Shown: in pieces, positions 24,037 to 36,285 of the stretch
How positions within the stretch are numbered: the first letter of the stretch is position 1
How the letters are laid out: each line of letters starts with the position of its first letter
Source: Pseudomonas chlororaphis
GTDB taxonomy: Bacteria > Pseudomonadota > Gammaproteobacteria > Pseudomonadales > Pseudomonadaceae
Direction: 5' to 3'
NCBI RefSeq assembly: GCF_001921865.1
Contig: NZ_MSCT01000009.1
Location: 62,001-126,000 of the forward strand
Length of the DNA: 64,000 nucleotides
Notes under the pieces: generated by a model
Seen by the model: only the letters and a program-made list of their open reading frames with translations
Databases searched by the model: none
What the model was told of the DNA's origin: nothing
Translations under genes and position numbers: made by a program

Positions 24037-24541
24037 TGAAAATCCCTGTTCGTGCAATAAAAAGCCAAGGCTGGCCGGGTTGAGGCGAACGTGCACGGAT
24101 TGTCCGGACAATAAGTTCGCGCAAACGTTTGCATATGCTGTACCAACCTTGGCCGCCCGCACGAAAAATGTTCTGCAGTCAGCCTGTTCCGACCGATTGA
24201 TGTTCAGTGGTTTCGCAAATCGTCGAACGGCAAGGGGGGAGGGTAGGCAGCGGGGTAATTGTGAAGAAACGTGTCTGTTTTGATAAGGCTTAAAATATTC
24301 AACTTATTGATATTTAAGTATTTATTGGATTTTATCGGCGTTTTTTCAGTCAATTCTTACCATAGTATTAATGCTATTTAATCCCCGCCGCACGCTCAAA
24401 GCTCGTCTAGGTTTCTGGCACGGAGCACATTTCGCCACGGTCAGGTATTCGAAGTCAGTGCGTGTGGATTCAAGACGTTTTCGAGCGAGCGCTACACGCA
24501 TTCATGGATGAACGGCTTGGCCCCTTAACAAGGAGTTGAGC
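24037..24541. other. 505-base promoter region between divergent tsx-like and autotransporter genes
   Basis: No gene is supported. The half next to the tsx-like gene carries the GCAAACGTTTGC palindrome. About 24285-24385 is strikingly AT-rich in an otherwise GC-rich window and probably contains the autotransporter promoter. AAGGAG at 24529-24534 is the ribosome binding site of the autotransporter. Confidence 0.6.
24121..24132. promoter_or_regulatory. LacI/PurR-type operator (GCAAACGTTTGC)
   Basis: A perfect 12-base palindrome with the central CG typical of LacI-family operators; it agrees with the core of the E. coli PurR box. It sits 85 bases upstream of the nucleoside-channel gene start. 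A nucleoside- or purine-responsive LacI-type repressor is the likely ligand; the regulator gene is not in the window. Confidence 0.65.
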
Positions 24542-27500
24542 GTGGAAACAGTTCAGGTCAGGGACGCTGTCAATCATCTTTCCCCCCTTTCTTTGGCGGT
24601 TCGCCTGGGTCTCGCCGGGTTGCTGCTCAGCCTGGTCAGCCCATCGGCGATGGCCACCTGTTCCACCGTCGGCAGCGTGGTGACCTGTACCGGGGTGCCC
24701 AGCCTGCCACTGTTTCTGAACAACTTTTCCAGCGCCACCGATGGCCTGACGGTCAACGTCAACAGCGGCGCGCAAATGAACGCGACCCTGGGCGGCAAGG
24801 TGCTGAACCTGACCGGCAGCACCCTGACCCTGAACAACTCCGGGACCCTCGATCCGGCGTTGCTGGGCCTGGTTTCGGTGCTGAGCGGCGGGGCTTTCCT
24901 CGGCAACGGCGCGGCGGGGGTGGTCAACGTCACCAACACCGTCACCGGGATCATGCGCGGGACCGGGCAGTTGCTCGGCCTGAACCTGAGCAGCCTGGAC
25001 GGCGCTGCGCTGAACATCAACAACGGCGCCGGCGGCACCACCACCATCGTCAACAACGGCACCATCACCTCGACGGGGCTGTCGCTGCTCAGCGTGACCC
25101 TGGCGGATACGCCGGTGGTGGCGGTGTACGGCGGCTCCCAGGTGAACATGACCAACAACGGCACGCTGGAGGGTCGGGTGGCCTTCCAGAGTTCGGCCGG
25201 CGGCAACACCTTCGTCAACACCGGCGCCATCCTGGGCGGGGTGTCGATGGGCGAGAGCAGCACCAACACCTTCACCGCGGTGACCGGCTCCAGCGTCAGC
25301 GTGGGCGACGGGATCAACATCAGCCTCGGCCTCGGCGGCCTGCCGGGGATCGACCTGACATTCGCGCCCACCGGCAAGGTCGACGGCGGCGCGGGCGGCA
25401 CCAACACCCTGATCCTGCAGAACACCATCGGCCCCGGCGGCGGCACCAGCGGCAGCGGTACGGTGTCGAGCGACAACTACATCAACTTCAACAACCTCAC
25501 GCTCAACAGCGGCACCTGGACCCTGCAAGGGCCTCTGGTCAGCGGCAGTGCCACCCTCAACGGCGGTGTGGCCCTGTTCAACAACAGCGGTACCTTCGGC
25601 AGCGGCGCACTGACCAGCAATGGCGGGATACTGCAGGCCAGCAGCGGCGGCCTGACCCTGAGCAACCTGATCACCCTGGCCAGCGGCGGCCTCACCGTGC
25701 AAGGCGGCAACGACATGAGCCTGGCCGGAGTGATTTCCGGCAGCGGCGGCCTGACCAAGAACGGCGCGGGCCAACTGACCCTCAGCGGGGCCAACACCTT
25801 CACCGGCAACACCAGCATCGGCGCCGGTTCGGTGCAACTGGGCAACAACCTGGCGTTCGGCAGCGGCACGGTGAGCATCAATGGCGCGGCGACGCTGTCG
25901 ACGCCCGGCACCGTCAGCCTGAACAACCTCGTGACCCTCAACAACAGCATGATCGCCACCGGCGCCGGCAGCCTGACCCTGGCGGGGCTGATCAGCGGCA
26001 GCGGCGGCATCACCAAGAGCGGCGCGGGCAGCCTGGCCCTCAACGGCAGCAACACCGGGTATTCCGGGACCACGACCCTGAGCGCCGGTACCCTGAGCGT
26101 GGGCAACAACAATGCCCTGGGCAGCGGCGGCCTGACCGTGAGCGGAGCCGCCAGCCTGGACAGCAGCACCGGGGTGAGCCTGGCCAACGCCGTGACCCTC
26201 AACGCCAACCTGACCACGCCGGGCAGCAACGCCTTGACCCTGGGCGGCGTACTGTCCGGTACCGGCGGCCTGATCAAGAACGGCAGCGCCGACCTGACCC
26301 TGAGCGGCGCCAACAGTTTTTCGGGGGGCACCTCGCTCAACGGCGGCAAGCTGCTGGTCGGTTCCGGCACTGCGCTGGGCAGCGGCGCCCTCAACGCCGG
26401 GGCGGGCACCACCCTGGACGCGACCACGGCCCTGAGCCTGGGCAACGCCATCAACCTGAGCGGCAACCTGACCCTGGGCGGTAGTCAGGCGCTGAGCCTC
26501 GGCGGGGTGATCAACGGCGCCGGCGGGTTGGTCAAGGACGGGGCGGCGGCCTTGACCCTGGGCGGCGCCAACGGCTACCTGGGCGGCACGTCGCTCAACA
26601 GCGGTTCGCTGATCCTCGGCTCGAACACGGCGTTGGGCCTGGGGGCGCTGAACACGGCGGCCGGCACCACCCTGGACACCAACACCAGCGTCGTGCTGGG
26701 CAATGCCCTGAACCTCACCGGCAACCTGAACCTGGGCGGCAGCGCCAACCTGACCCTGGGCGGCCTGGTCGGCGGCAGCGGCGGCTTGACCAAGAACGGC
26801 GCGGCCAACCTGGTCCTCAACGGCGCCAACACCTTCCTCGCCGGCACCACCCTCAACGGCGGCACCCTGACCCTGGGCAATGCTGCGGCGCTGGGCAGCG
26901 GCGCGCTGACCGTGGGCGGCGCGGCGACCCTCGACAATAGCGTCGGTATCAGCCTGGCCAACGATGTCGCGCTCAATGCCGACCTGACCCTGGCCGGCAG
27001 CAACGCCCTGACCCTGGGCGGCGTGGTCAGCGGCGCCAGCGCGCTGGTCAAGAACGGCGCGGCGACCCTCACGCTCAACGGTGCCAACACCTTCCAGGGT
27101 GGTATCACCCTGAATGCCGGCGGCCTGACCCTGGGCAACGGCGCGGCGCTGGGCAGCGGGGCCCTGACCGTGGCGGGCGCCAGTACCTTGAGCAGCAGCG
27201 GCGCGCTGACCGCGAACAACGCCGTGCACCTCGATGCCAACCTGACGGTGAACGCCGGCAACCCCCTGACACTGAGCGGGGTCATCGACGGCGCCAACGG
27301 CTTGATCAAGAGCGGCGCTTCGAGCCTGACCCTGAGCGGCAACAACAGCTACCAGGGCGATACCGCGCTGAATGCCGGTACGCTGCTGGTCGGTTCCAAT
27401 ACCGCACTGGGCACCGGTGCCCTGAACGCCGCCGCTGGCACCACCCTCGACGCCAGCGCCGCGGTGAGCCTGGGCAACGCCATCAACCTGGGGGGCAACC

Positions 27501-30500
27501 TGACCCTCGGCGGCAGCCAGAACCTGACCCTGGGCGGCGTGGTCAATGGCGCCGGCGGTTTGATCAAGAACGGCGCGGCCGACCTGATCCTGGGCGGCGC
27601 CAACGGTTTCCTGGGCAACACCGCGCTCAATGCCGGGCGCCTGGTGGTCGGCGACAACGCCGCGCTGGGCGGCGGAGCCCTGAATACAGCGGCGGGCACC
27701 ACCCTGGATGCCAGCACGGCCGTGACCCTGAACAACCAGGTGAACCTGGGCGGCGGGTTGAACATCGGCGGAACTGCCGACCTGGGGCTCAGTGGCCTGG
27801 TCGCCGGCGCCGGCAGCCTGATCAAGAATGGCACGGCCAACCTGACCCTCGCCGGCAACAACACCTATGCCGGCGGCACCACCCTGAATGCCGGGACCCT
27901 GACCCTCGGCAGCAATTCGGCGCTGGGCAGTGGCGCCCTGACCGTGGCCGGGGCGGCCAACCTGGACAGCAGCGGCGCCTATGTCCTGAACAACAACCTG
28001 ACCCTGAATGCGGCCCTGAGCGTGCTCGGCAGCAATGACCTGAGCCTTGGCGGCGTGATCAGTGGCAGTGGGCAACTGGTCAAGAACGGTGCCGGCAACC
28101 TGACCCTCAACGGCATCAGCACCTATGCTGGCGGCACTACCTTGAACGCCGGGACCCTGACCCTCGGCAACGGCAGTGCCCTGGGCAGCGGCGCCCTGAC
28201 CGTGGGTGGCGCCGCGACCCTCGACAACGGCGCGCCGCTGAGCCTGGCCAACGATGTCGCGCTCAATGCCAACCTGACCCTGGCCGGCAACAATGACCTG
28301 GTGCTGGCCGGAGTCGTCAGCGGCAGCGGCGGGCTGATCAAGAACGGCCTGAGCGACCTGAGCCTGTCGGGCAACAACACCTTTACTGGCGCCCTGGACA
28401 TCAACGCCGGTAGCGTCAGCACCCTGAGCACCGGTGCCCTGGGCAATACCTCGGGGGCCAACATCAGTGCCGGGGCCAGCCTCAACCTGGGGGCCGACAG
28501 CAGTCTGGCCGGCCTGACCGGCAGCGGCGGGGTGCAGATCGCCGGGGGCGTCACCCTGAGCGTCGGCGGGGCCAGTTCCAGCAGCACTTTCGACGGCGGT
28601 CTCAACGGCAGCGGCGGCCTGACCAAGGTCGGCAGCGGCACCCTCAATCTCACCGGCATCAATGGCCTCACCGGCGCTACCCAGGTCAACGGCGGCACCT
28701 TGAATGTCAGCGGTTCCCTGGGCAGCGCCAACGTCGGCGTCGCCAGCGGCGCGACCCTGACCGGCAGCGGCTCGCTGCTGGGGGCGCTGAACGTCGCCGA
28801 CGGCGGCCACCTGGCCTTGAGTTCGGGCAGCCTGCTGTCGGCGAACTCGCTGCTGTTGAACGCCAATGCCAACCTCGATGCGAGCCTGGGGGCGCCGTCC
28901 ACCACCTCGCTGCTCAATGTCGGTGGCAACCTGACCCTCGACGGCAAGCTGAACGTCAGCGACGCCGGCGGCTTCGGCGTGGGCGTGTACCGCCTGATCA
29001 ACTACACCGGCAGCCTGGTGGACCTGGGGCTGGACATCAACAGCGTGCCCCTGGGTTTCAGTCTCGGCGACCTGCAAGTGCAGACCTCGGTGGGCAACCA
29101 GATCAACCTGCTGGTGGCCGCGCCGAATACCAACATCCGTTTCTGGGACGGTAGCCAGACCGTCGCCAACGGCAGCGTGGACGGCGGCAGCGGCACCTGG
29201 AACGCCGCCGGCAGCAACTGGACGTCGGCCAACGGCACGCTCAACCAGGCCTGGGCCGGCGACTTCGGGATCTTCCAGGGCACGGCGGGCACTGTCACGG
29301 TCGATGGCCCGCAGAGCTTTACCGGTCTGCAATTCACCACCACCGGCTATAACCTGGTGGCTGGCGCCGGCGGCGTGCTGACCGCGGTCAACGGCACTGG
29401 CGGCAATACCGCGATTCGCGTCGACCCGGGCGTGACCGCGACCCTGGGCGTGGGCATCAATGGCAGCGGCACCCTGGCCAAGCTCGACGCCGGCACCCTG
29501 GTGCTCAACGGCGCCAATACCTACAGCGGCGGCACTGCGCTGAACGGCGGGACCCTGGTGGTCGGCAACAACACTGCGCTGGGCAGCGGCCAACTGACCG
29601 CTGCCGCGGCGACCACCCTGGACAGCAATGCCGCGGTCAGCCTGGGCAATGCCGTCACCCTCAACGGCAACCTGACGGTCGCCGGCAGCAATGCCCTGGC
29701 CCTGAACGGCGCCATCGGCGGGACTGGTGGCTTGATCAAGAACGGTGCGGCCAGCCTGACCCTGGGCGGCAACAACAGTTACCTGGGGCCGACCGCGTTG
29801 AATGCCGGCGGCCTGATCCTGGCGTCCAATACGGCGCTGGGCAGCGGTGCGCTGAATGCCGCCGCCGGCACCACCCTGGATGCCGGCAGCGCGGTCAGCG
29901 TGGCCAATGCCGTGAACCTGGCCGGCAACCTGGGCATCGGCGGCAGCGCCGACCTGACCCTGGCGGGGGCGGTCAACGGCGCCGGCGGCCTGACCAAGAA
30001 CGGCGCGGCCAACCTGGTCCTCAACGGCGCCAACGGTTTCCTCGGCGGTACCACCCTGAACGCCGGGACCCTGACCCTGGGCAATGCCGCGGCCCTGGGC
30101 CTGGGCAACCTGACGGTGGCCGGCGCCGCGACCCTGGACACCAACACCGGCCTGACCCTGGGCAATGCGGTGGTACTGAACGCCAACCTGGGGATCGGCG
30201 GCAGCCAGGCCCTGACCCTGGGCGGCGTGGTCAGCGGCACCGGCGCGCTGGTCAAGAACGGCGCGGCCACGCTCACCCTCGACGGGGTCAATACCTACCA
30301 GGGCGGTACCACGCTCAACGCCGGCGGCCTGACCCTGGGCAACAGCGCGGCGCTGGGCAGCGGTGCCTTGACCGTGGCGGGCAGCGCGACGCTCGACAAC
30401 AGCGCGCCGCTGACCCTGGGTAACGACCTCAACCTCAATGCCGGGCTAAGCGTGGCCGGCAGCAACAACCTGACCCTGTCCGGCACCCTGGCCGGCAGCG

Positions 30501-33500
30501 GCACCCTGACCAAGAACGGCGCGGCCGACCTGACCCTCAGCGGCAACAACAGCTTCTCCGGCCAGCTCAACGTCGCGGCCGGCAGCCTGAGCACCCTGGG
30601 CGGTTCGGCGCTGGGCAACAACGCCGGGGTCAACCTGGCCAACGGCACCCAGCTCAACCTGGGCGGCTCGGCGAGTATCGCCAGCCTCACCGGCAGCGGC
30701 TCGGCGCTGGTGGGGGCGGGCAACACCCTGAGCATCGGCGGCAACAACCTGAGCAGCAGCTTCGACGGTGTCCTGAGCGGCAGCGGCCAACTGAGCAAGC
30801 TCGGCAGCGGCAGCCTGACCCTCAGCGGCAGCAATACCCTGACCGGCGACACCAGCATCAACGCTGGCACCCTGAATGTCAGCGGTTCCCTGGCCAGCGC
30901 CAATGTGGCGGTCAACAACACCGCGACCCTGACCGGTAGCGGCAGCCTGAGCGGCGCCGTGACGGTGGCCGATGGTGGCCATCTGAGCCTGAGCAGCGGC
31001 ACCACCCTGAGCGTGGGCTCGCTGGTGCTGGCGCCGAACGCCAACCTGGATGTGGGCCTGGGAACCCCGGTGCTGGGTGGTGGTACCTCGCTGCTCAACG
31101 TCGGCGGCAACCTGACCCTCGACGGCACCTTGAATGTCAGCGATATCGGCGGCTTCGGCAGCGGCGTGTATCGGCTGATCAACTACACCGGGGCCCTGAC
31201 CGACAACGGCCTGACCGTCGGCAGCGTACCGGGCAGCGTGGTGCCGGGCGACTTGCAAGTGCAGACCGCCGTGGGCAGCCAGGTCAACCTGCTGGTGACC
31301 GCGCCCAATACCACCGTGCAGTTCTGGGACGGCGGCCAATTGACCGGCAACGGCGCCATCGACGGCGGCAACGGCACCTGGGCCAGCGGCACCACCAACT
31401 GGACCAATGTCGACGGCACCCTCAACCAGGGCTGGGGCAACAGCTTCGCGGTATTCCAGGGCACGGCGGGCAACGTCACGCTCAACGGCGCGCAAAGCAT
31501 CACCGGCATGCAGTTCGTCACCGATGGCTACAACCTGCTGAACGGCACCGCCGGCTCGCTGACGGCGGTCAATGGCAGCACCGGCAATACGGCGATCCGC
31601 GTCGATCCGAACGTCACCGCCACCATTGGCGTGGCCATCAACGGCGCCGGCACCCTGGCCAAACTCGACGCCGGCACCCTGGTGCTCAACGGCAACAACG
31701 CCTACACCGGCGGTACCGCGCTCAACGGCGGCAAGCTGGTCCTGGGCAGCAACAGCGCCTTGGGCAGCGGTACGCTGACCGCGGCCAACGGCACCACCCT
31801 GGACAGCAACGCCGCGGTCAGCCTGGGCAATGCGGTGGTCCTCAACGGCGGGTTGAGCGTGGCCGGTTCCAGCGACCTGACCCTGGGCGGCGCGGTCAGC
31901 GGCAGCGGCAGCCTGCTGAAGAACGGCGCGGCGAACCTGACGCTCAACGGCAGCAACAGCTATCAGGGCGGTACCACCCTGAACGCCGGCAGCCTGACCC
32001 TGGGCAACAACGCGGCCCTGGGCACGGGGGCCCTGAGCGTCGGCGGCAATGCGCAACTCGACAGCAGCGCCGCCCTGCAACTGGCCAACGCCATCAACCT
32101 GGGCGCGCAACTGACCCTGGCCGGCACCCAGGACACCACCCTCAGCGGCGCCATCGGCGGCAGCGGCAGCCTGGTCAAGAACGGCGGCGGCGCCTTGCTG
32201 CTCAGCGGCGCCAACAGCTACACCGGCGGCACCACCCTCAACGGCGGCAGCACCACGGGCGATACCGCCAGCCTGAAGGGCACGATCCTCAACAACGCGG
32301 CGCTGACCTTCGCCCAGAACGGCAATGGCACCTACAGCGGCAACCTTGGCGGTAGCGGCACCCTGACCAAGAGCGGCACTGGCGAGCTGTTGCTGACCGG
32401 CACCAACAGTTTCAGCGGCACCACCCAGGTGCAGGCCGGCTCGTTGCGGGTCAACGGGACCTTGAACAGCGCCACGGTGAATGTCGCCTCTGGGGCATCG
32501 GTGGGCGGCAGCGGGCAGTTCGGCGGGACGCTGCAACTGGCCAGCGGCGCCACCCTGAGCGCTGGCGGCGCGGCCACGCCGTTGTCGGTCGGCGGCCTGA
32601 ACCTTGCCTCCGGGACGACGCTGGACTTCACCCTGGGGCAAGCCAGCGGTTCCACCACGGTGGTCGATGTGGCTGGCAACCTGACCCTTGACGGTACCCT
32701 CAACATCACCAATGGCGGCGGGTTCGGCGTCGGCATCTATCAGCTGTTCCGCTACGGCGGCAGCCTGACCGACAACGGCCTGGTCTACGGCACATTGCCC
32801 GCGGGCGTGCTGCCGGCGAGCCTGACCCTGCAGACCGCCCTGGCCAACCAGGTCAACCTGCTGGTGCAGGGCGCGCCGGGCACGGTGCAGTTCTGGAACG
32901 GTGGCAAGACCACCGCCGACGGCACCATCACTGGCGGCAGCGGTGTCTGGGGCCCCGGCACCAACTGGACCGACCCGAACGGCACTCAAAGCCTGGGTTC
33001 CAACAATCAGTTCGCGGTCTTCGGCGGGCAGGGCGGCACGGTCACCGTGGTCGGCAACCAGGGCTTCACGGGCCTGCAGTTCCTCGACGCCGGCTACAGC
33101 CTGGTCGCCGGAGCGGGCGGCAGCCTGAGCCCGACCAATGCCGCCGACGGCACCCTGGCCGCGGTGCGGGTCAACGCCGGTGTGACGGCGCAGGTCGATG
33201 TGCCTCTGGTGGGCAGCGGCGGGATCGAGAAACTCGACGCTGGCACCTTGCTGCTGACCGGGGCCAACACCTACAGCGGTGGCACCACCGTCAGCGGCGG
33301 GACCCTGGCCGGTAACACCACCAGCCTGCAAGGCCGCATCCTCAACAACGCGCGCCTACTGTTCCTGCAGAACGGCGCAGGGCGTTTCAACGGCGTGCTC
33401 AGCGGTACCGGCAGCTTGGTCAAGCAGGGCAGCGGCCTGTTGTTGCTGACCGGCAACCAGCCGTTCAGCGGCAGCGTCGCGGTGGAGCAGGGCGTGTTGC

Positions 33501-35083
33501 AGGTCGGCGATCGCAGCACCCCGAGCGTGCTCGCCGGCCAGGTCACGGTGGCCAACGGCGCGGGCCTGAGCGGTAACGGCAGCGTCGGAGCGCTGGACAA
33601 CCATGGCCTGACCCAGTCCGGCGGCAGCGCCGGCACCCTGAGCGTGGCGGGCAACCTCAGCAATGCCGCGGACGGCGTGCTGGACCTGACCGTGACGTCG
33701 CCGACCAGCACCCCGCTGGTCGTGGGCGGCACCGCGACCCTCGGCGGCGGCCTGCAAGTGCGCTCGCTGGCGCCTTTCAGTGGCAACACCAGCTACTCGC
33801 TGATCACCGCCGGCGGCGGGGTCAACGGCACCTTCAGCAGCACCGACCTGCCGTCGCTGGCCTTCCTCGACACCTCGCTGGTGTATGGCGCCAACCAGGT
33901 CAACCTGGCGGTCAGCCGTAACCAGACCGCTTTCGCCGATGTGGCGGCCACCGCGAATCAACGGAGTGTCGCGGCAGCGCTGGAGCACTACGTCGGTGCC
34001 GAAGGTTCGGGGGGCGACGTGCTCAACGACCAGGTTCTCAACCTGAGCCGCGCCGGGGCCCGCTCCGCGTTCGACAGCCTGTCGGGGGAGATCCACGCCA
34101 GTACCGCCAGTTCGCTGCTCGAAGACTCGCGTCATGTCCGCGATGCCCTCAACGATCGCATGCGCCAACCGGGCTGTGGCACCGACGAGGACGAGCTGCG
34201 GCGCACCCTGGCACCGGGGGAAAACCGCCTGAGCCGCGAAGGCTGCCAGGGTCAGGACGAACTGGTCGGCTGGCTGCGGGTACTCGGGTCGTGGGGCGAC
34301 ATGGAAGGCGACAGCAACACCGCCGGCCTGGATCGCAATCTGTCCGGCTTCATGCTCGGCACCGACCGCCAGTTGGGCGATCAGTGGCGCGGCGGGGTCG
34401 CGGCCGGCTACACCCACAGCGATATCGACGCCCAGCGTCGCCAATCCGATGCGACGATCAACAGCACCCATCTGGCGGCCTACCTCAACTCCCAGCACGA
34501 CGCCCTGGCGGTACGCCTCGGCGCGGCCTACAGCTGGCACCGCATCAGCACCAAGCGCAACGTCAGCGTCGGCAGCTACAACGATCGCCTGAAGGCCAAC
34601 TATGACGCACGCAGTGCCCAGGTCTTCGGCGAGGTCGGGTATGCCCTGGAAGCGGCGGGCGTGGCGCTGGAGCCCTTCGTCGGCCTGGCGTATGTCGACT
34701 ACGACAGCGATACCGGCCGCGAAAAAGGCGGTGCCGGGCGCCTGAGCGCCAAGTCGAGCCAGGACATCACCTTCTCCACCGTGGGCCTGCGGGCCGGCAA
34801 GCGCATCACCCTGGGCAACGGTTCGCAGATCACTCCGCGCGCCGCCCTGGGCTGGCGCCATGCCTACGGCGATACCAAGCCCGATGCCGACCTGACCTTC
34901 ATCGAGGGCGGTGGCTCGTTCACCACCCAGGGCGTGCCGATCGCCAAGGACAGCGCGTTGGTCGAGGCCGGCCTGGACTACCAGATCAGCCCCGCGGGCA
35001 AACTGGGCATCGGTTACTCGGGCCAGCTGTCCCACGACAACCGCGACCATGCGATGACCCTCAGTTTCACCCTCGGCTTCTGA
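24542..35083 (+). CDS. Giant type V autotransporter (repeat-rich adhesin-like passenger, C-terminal beta-barrel)
   Basis: About 3,513 residues, secreted to the cell surface. A Sec signal ends near SPSAMA ([21 protein letters not shown]). The passenger is a beta-helix of passenger-associated repeats rich in Gly, Ala, Asn, Leu and Thr. I count 16 copies of an ALGxGxL signature in three blocks (about 25.7-28.4, 29.5-30.6 and 31.7-32.3 kb) with a period near 86 residues (258 bases), alternating with three larger modules at about 28.9, 31.1 and 32.7 kb. The linker [20 protein letters not shown] and the beta-barrel (from [18 protein letters not shown], about 275 residues, ending TLSFTLGF) are typical of classical autotransporters. 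No protease, lipase or other catalytic domain is seen, so an adhesin or biofilm role is inferred. GTG 24542 is chosen because AAGGAG lies 7 bases before it; TTG 24536 is an alternative. Confidence 0.95.
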   Translation: METVQVRDAVNHLSPLSLAVRLGLAGLLLSLVSPSAMATCSTVGSVVTCTGVPSLPLFLNNFSSATDGLTVNVNSGAQMNATLGGKVLNLTGSTLTLNNSGTLDPALLGLVSVLSGGAFLGNGAAGVVNVTNTVTGIMRGTGQLLGLNLSSLDGAALNINNGAGGTTTIVNNGTITSTGLSLLSVTLADTPVVAVYGGSQVNMTNNGTLEGRVAFQSSAGGNTFVNTGAILGGVSMGESSTNTFTAVTGSSVSVGDGINISLGLGGLPGIDLTFAPTGKVDGGAGGTNTLILQNTIGPGGGTSGSGTVSSDNYINFNNLTLNSGTWTLQGPLVSGSATLNGGVALFNNSGTFGSGALTSNGGILQASSGGLTLSNLITLASGGLTVQGGNDMSLAGVISGSGGLTKNGAGQLTLSGANTFTGNTSIGAGSVQLGNNLAFGSGTVSINGAATLSTPGTVSLNNLVTLNNSMIATGAGSLTLAGLISGSGGITKSGAGSLALNGSNTGYSGTTTLSAGTLSVGNNNALGSGGLTVSGAASLDSSTGVSLANAVTLNANLTTPGSNALTLGGVLSGTGGLIKNGSADLTLSGANSFSGGTSLNGGKLLVGSGTALGSGALNAGAGTTLDATTALSLGNAINLSGNLTLGGSQALSLGGVINGAGGLVKDGAAALTLGGANGYLGGTSLNSGSLILGSNTALGLGALNTAAGTTLDTNTSVVLGNALNLTGNLNLGGSANLTLGGLVGGSGGLTKNGAANLVLNGANTFLAGTTLNGGTLTLGNAAALGSGALTVGGAATLDNSVGISLANDVALNADLTLAGSNALTLGGVVSGASALVKNGAATLTLNGANTFQGGITLNAGGLTLGNGAALGSGALTVAGASTLSSSGALTANNAVHLDANLTVNAGNPLTLSGVIDGANGLIKSGASSLTLSGNNSYQGDTALNAGTLLVGSNTALGTGALNAAAGTTLDASAAVSLGNAINLGGNLTLGGSQNLTLGGVVNGAGGLIKNGAADLILGGANGFLGNTALNAGRLVVGDNAALGGGALNTAAGTTLDASTAVTLNNQVNLGGGLNIGGTADLGLSGLVAGAGSLIKNGTANLTLAGNNTYAGGTTLNAGTLTLGSNSALGSGALTVAGAANLDSSGAYVLNNNLTLNAALSVLGSNDLSLGGVISGSGQLVKNGAGNLTLNGISTYAGGTTLNAGTLTLGNGSALGSGALTVGGAATLDNGAPLSLANDVALNANLTLAGNNDLVLAGVVSGSGGLIKNGLSDLSLSGNNTFTGALDINAGSVSTLSTGALGNTSGANISAGASLNLGADSSLAGLTGSGGVQIAGGVTLSVGGASSSSTFDGGLNGSGGLTKVGSGTLNLTGINGLTGATQVNGGTLNVSGSLGSANVGVASGATLTGSGSLLGALNVADGGHLALSSGSLLSANSLLLNANANLDASLGAPSTTSLLNVGGNLTLDGKLNVSDAGGFGVGVYRLINYTGSLVDLGLDINSVPLGFSLGDLQVQTSVGNQINLLVAAPNTNIRFWDGSQTVANGSVDGGSGTWNAAGSNWTSANGTLNQAWAGDFGIFQGTAGTVTVDGPQSFTGLQFTTTGYNLVAGAGGVLTAVNGTGGNTAIRVDPGVTATLGVGINGSGTLAKLDAGTLVLNGANTYSGGTALNGGTLVVGNNTALGSGQLTAAAATTLDSNAAVSLGNAVTLNGNLTVAGSNALALNGAIGGTGGLIKNGAASLTLGGNNSYLGPTALNAGGLILASNTALGSGALNAAAGTTLDAGSAVSVANAVNLAGNLGIGGSADLTLAGAVNGAGGLTKNGAANLVLNGANGFLGGTTLNAGTLTLGNAAALGLGNLTVAGAATLDTNTGLTLGNAVVLNANLGIGGSQALTLGGVVSGTGALVKNGAATLTLDGVNTYQGGTTLNAGGLTLGNSAALGSGALTVAGSATLDNSAPLTLGNDLNLNAGLSVAGSNNLTLSGTLAGSGTLTKNGAADLTLSGNNSFSGQLNVAAGSLSTLGGSALGNNAGVNLANGTQLNLGGSASIASLTGSGSALVGAGNTLSIGGNNLSSSFDGVLSGSGQLSKLGSGSLTLSGSNTLTGDTSINAGTLNVSGSLASANVAVNNTATLTGSGSLSGAVTVADGGHLSLSSGTTLSVGSLVLAPNANLDVGLGTPVLGGGTSLLNVGGNLTLDGTLNVSDIGGFGSGVYRLINYTGALTDNGLTVGSVPGSVVPGDLQVQTAVGSQVNLLVTAPNTTVQFWDGGQLTGNGAIDGGNGTWASGTTNWTNVDGTLNQGWGNSFAVFQGTAGNVTLNGAQSITGMQFVTDGYNLLNGTAGSLTAVNGSTGNTAIRVDPNVTATIGVAINGAGTLAKLDAGTLVLNGNNAYTGGTALNGGKLVLGSNSALGSGTLTAANGTTLDSNAAVSLGNAVVLNGGLSVAGSSDLTLGGAVSGSGSLLKNGAANLTLNGSNSYQGGTTLNAGSLTLGNNAALGTGALSVGGNAQLDSSAALQLANAINLGAQLTLAGTQDTTLSGAIGGSGSLVKNGGGALLLSGANSYTGGTTLNGGSTTGDTASLKGTILNNAALTFAQNGNGTYSGNLGGSGTLTKSGTGELLLTGTNSFSGTTQVQAGSLRVNGTLNSATVNVASGASVGGSGQFGGTLQLASGATLSAGGAATPLSVGGLNLASGTTLDFTLGQASGSTTVVDVAGNLTLDGTLNITNGGGFGVGIYQLFRYGGSLTDNGLVYGTLPAGVLPASLTLQTALANQVNLLVQGAPGTVQFWNGGKTTADGTITGGSGVWGPGTNWTDPNGTQSLGSNNQFAVFGGQGGTVTVVGNQGFTGLQFLDAGYSLVAGAGGSLSPTNAADGTLAAVRVNAGVTAQVDVPLVGSGGIEKLDAGTLLLTGANTYSGGTTVSGGTLAGNTTSLQGRILNNARLLFLQNGAGRFNGVLSGTGSLVKQGSGLLLLTGNQPFSGSVAVEQGVLQVGDRSTPSVLAGQVTVANGAGLSGNGSVGALDNHGLTQSGGSAGTLSVAGNLSNAADGVLDLTVTSPTSTPLVVGGTATLGGGLQVRSLAPFSGNTSYSLITAGGGVNGTFSSTDLPSLAFLDTSLVYGANQVNLAVSRNQTAFADVAATANQRSVAAALEHYVGAEGSGGDVLNDQVLNLSRAGARSAFDSLSGEIHASTASSLLEDSRHVRDALNDRMRQPGCGTDEDELRRTLAPGENRLSREGCQGQDELVGWLRVLGSWGDMEGDSNTAGLDRNLSGFMLGTDRQLGDQWRGGVAAGYTHSDIDAQRRQSDATINSTHLAAYLNSQHDALAVRLGAAYSWHRISTKRNVSVGSYNDRLKANYDARSAQVFGEVGYALEAAGVALEPFVGLAYVDYDSDTGREKGGAGRLSAKSSQDITFSTVGLRAGKRITLGNGSQITPRAALGWRHAYGDTKPDADLTFIEGGGSFTTQGVPIAKDSALVEAGLDYQISPAGKLGIGYSGQLSHDNRDHAMTLSFTLGF
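25700..28420 (+). repeat. Autotransporter repeat block I (about ten 258-base modules)
   Basis: Within the autotransporter gene. Each module reads roughly [51 protein letters not shown], [20 protein letters not shown]. Ten ALGxG signatures occur here. Two successive modules (26372 and 26630) are exactly 258 bases apart. Confidence 0.85.
28909..33290 (+). repeat. Three copies of a large GNLTLDG...FWDG...W-x-NW module
   Basis: Copies begin near 28909, 31092 and 32668. Each has [16 protein letters not shown], [17 protein letters not shown], a QVQTxxxxQxNLLV strand, an FWDG/FWNG motif (29141, 31322, 32891) and a W-containing GSGTWxxxxxNWTxxxGT loop. Copies one and two are closest; the third has diverged. 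They are separated by 86-residue repeats, so the gene grew by duplication of mixed units. Confidence 0.8.
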
Positions 35084-35103
35084 TTGTCCGAACGCTCCTT
35101 GTC

Positions 35104-35129
35104 ACCGCCCGAAAGGGCGGTTTTTTTTC
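35104..35129 (+). terminator. Rho-independent terminator of the autotransporter gene
   Basis: ACCGCCC GAAA GGGCGGT followed by TTTTTTT, 20 bases after the stop codon at 35083. A classic GAAA-loop terminator. Confidence 0.95.
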
Positions 35130-35212
35130 CGCTCTGCTGTTCGCCTGGAGCGCAAGGAGGATCGACAGGCAACGGCACGCGGGCAGCACTCAAGGTGGAG
35201 GGCGAAGGGCTC

Positions 35213-35221
35213 TGGTAGAAT
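35213..35221 (+). promoter_or_regulatory. Possible extended -10 promoter of selD (TGGTAGAAT)
   Basis: TG-G-TAGAAT lies 29 bases upstream of the selD ATG, a good place for an extended -10 element. No clear -35 box is seen at the proper distance. Confidence 0.35.
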
Positions 35222-35250
35222 CGCCGGTCCACGAATTCCAGAGGTGTCCC

Positions 35251-36285
35251 ATGAGCGAGCCGATTCGCCTGACCCAGTACAGCCACGGCGCGGGTTGCGG
35301 TTGCAAGATTTCTCCCCAGGTGCTGGAGGTGATTCTGGCCGGCAGCGGCGCGCAGAACCTCGACCCGAAACTCTGGGTCGGCAACGCCTCGCGCGACGAC
35401 GCGGCGGTGTACGCCATCGACGAAGAGCGCGGCGTGGTCTCGACCACCGACTTCTTCATGCCGATCGTCGACGACCCGTTCGACTTCGGGCGCATTGCCG
35501 CGACCAACGCCATCAGCGACATCTACGCCATGGGTGGCGACCCGTTGATGGCCATCGCCATCCTCGGCTGGCCGGTGAACGTACTGGCGGCGGAAGTCGC
35601 CCGCGAGGTGATTCGCGGCGGGCGCGTGGTGTGCGACGCCGCCGGCATTCCCCTGGCCGGCGGCCATTCGATCGACGCGCCGGAACCGATCTTCGGCCTG
35701 GCCGTGACCGGCCTGGTGCAGAAGCGCCACATGAAGCGCAACGACACCGCCAGCGCCGGCTGCCTGCTGTACCTGACCAAACCCCTAGGCATCGGCGTGC
35801 TGACCACCGCCGAGAAAAAGGGCAAGTTGCGCGGCGCCGACATCGGCCTGGCCCGCGACTGGATGTGCACCCTGAACAAGCCCGGCAGCCGCTTCGGCAA
35901 GCTCGACGGCGTGACCGCGATGACCGACGTCACCGGTTTCGGCCTGCTCGGGCACCTGGTGGAAATGGCCGACGGCAGCGGCCTGACCGCGCGCATCCAT
36001 TACGACCGGGTGCCGCGCCTGCCGGGGGTCGAGTACTACCTGGACCAGGGCTGCGTACCGGGTGGCACCCAGCGCAATTTCGACAGCTACAGCAGCAAGC
36101 TCGGGCGTATCCAGCCGCTGCACAAACTGGTGCTGTGCGACCCGCAGACCAGCGGCGGGCTGCTGATCGCCGTCACCCCCGAGGGTAACGCGACCTTCCT
36201 CGCAGCGGCCGCCGAACTGGGCCTGGAACTGGCGCCGATCGGCGAACTGGTGGAACGACAGAGCCACGCGGTCGAGGTGATCTGA
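35251..36285 (+). CDS. selD: Selenide, water dikinase SelD (selenophosphate synthase)
   Basis: 344 residues. Makes selenophosphate from selenide and ATP. The N-terminal [16 protein letters not shown] holds the catalytic Cys16 and Lys19, equivalent to Cys17 and Lys20 of E. coli; it is the Cys form, so no selenocysteine codon is involved. The ATP/Mg motifs [40 protein letters not shown] and [13 protein letters not shown] are intact. It is followed directly by selU with a one-base overlap (TGATG), so the selenophosphate goes at least to tRNA modification. No selA, selB or selC is present here. Confidence 0.97.
   Translation: MSEPIRLTQYSHGAGCGCKISPQVLEVILAGSGAQNLDPKLWVGNASRDDAAVYAIDEERGVVSTTDFFMPIVDDPFDFGRIAATNAISDIYAMGGDPLMAIAILGWPVNVLAAEVAREVIRGGRVVCDAAGIPLAGGHSIDAPEPIFGLAVTGLVQKRHMKRNDTASAGCLLYLTKPLGIGVLTTAEKKGKLRGADIGLARDWMCTLNKPGSRFGKLDGVTAMTDVTGFGLLGHLVEMADGSGLTARIHYDRVPRLPGVEYYLDQGCVPGGTQRNFDSYSSKLGRIQPLHKLVLCDPQTSGGLLIAVTPEGNATFLAAAAELGLELAPIGELVERQSHAVEVI

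Noticed and set aside
24470..29593. A very long minus-strand reading frame (about 1,700 codons) opposite the autotransporter
   Set aside because: It is the mirror of the repeat gene: the GC-rich codon pattern of the sense strand leaves no stops on the other strand. The translation is low-complexity Ala/Gly/Gln/Val with no recognisable domain, and the plus-strand frame has a signal peptide, beta-barrel, ribosome binding site and terminator.
30446..33331. A second long minus-strand frame (about 960 codons) opposite the autotransporter
   Set aside because: Same reason; its sequence is a shadow of the sense-strand repeats.
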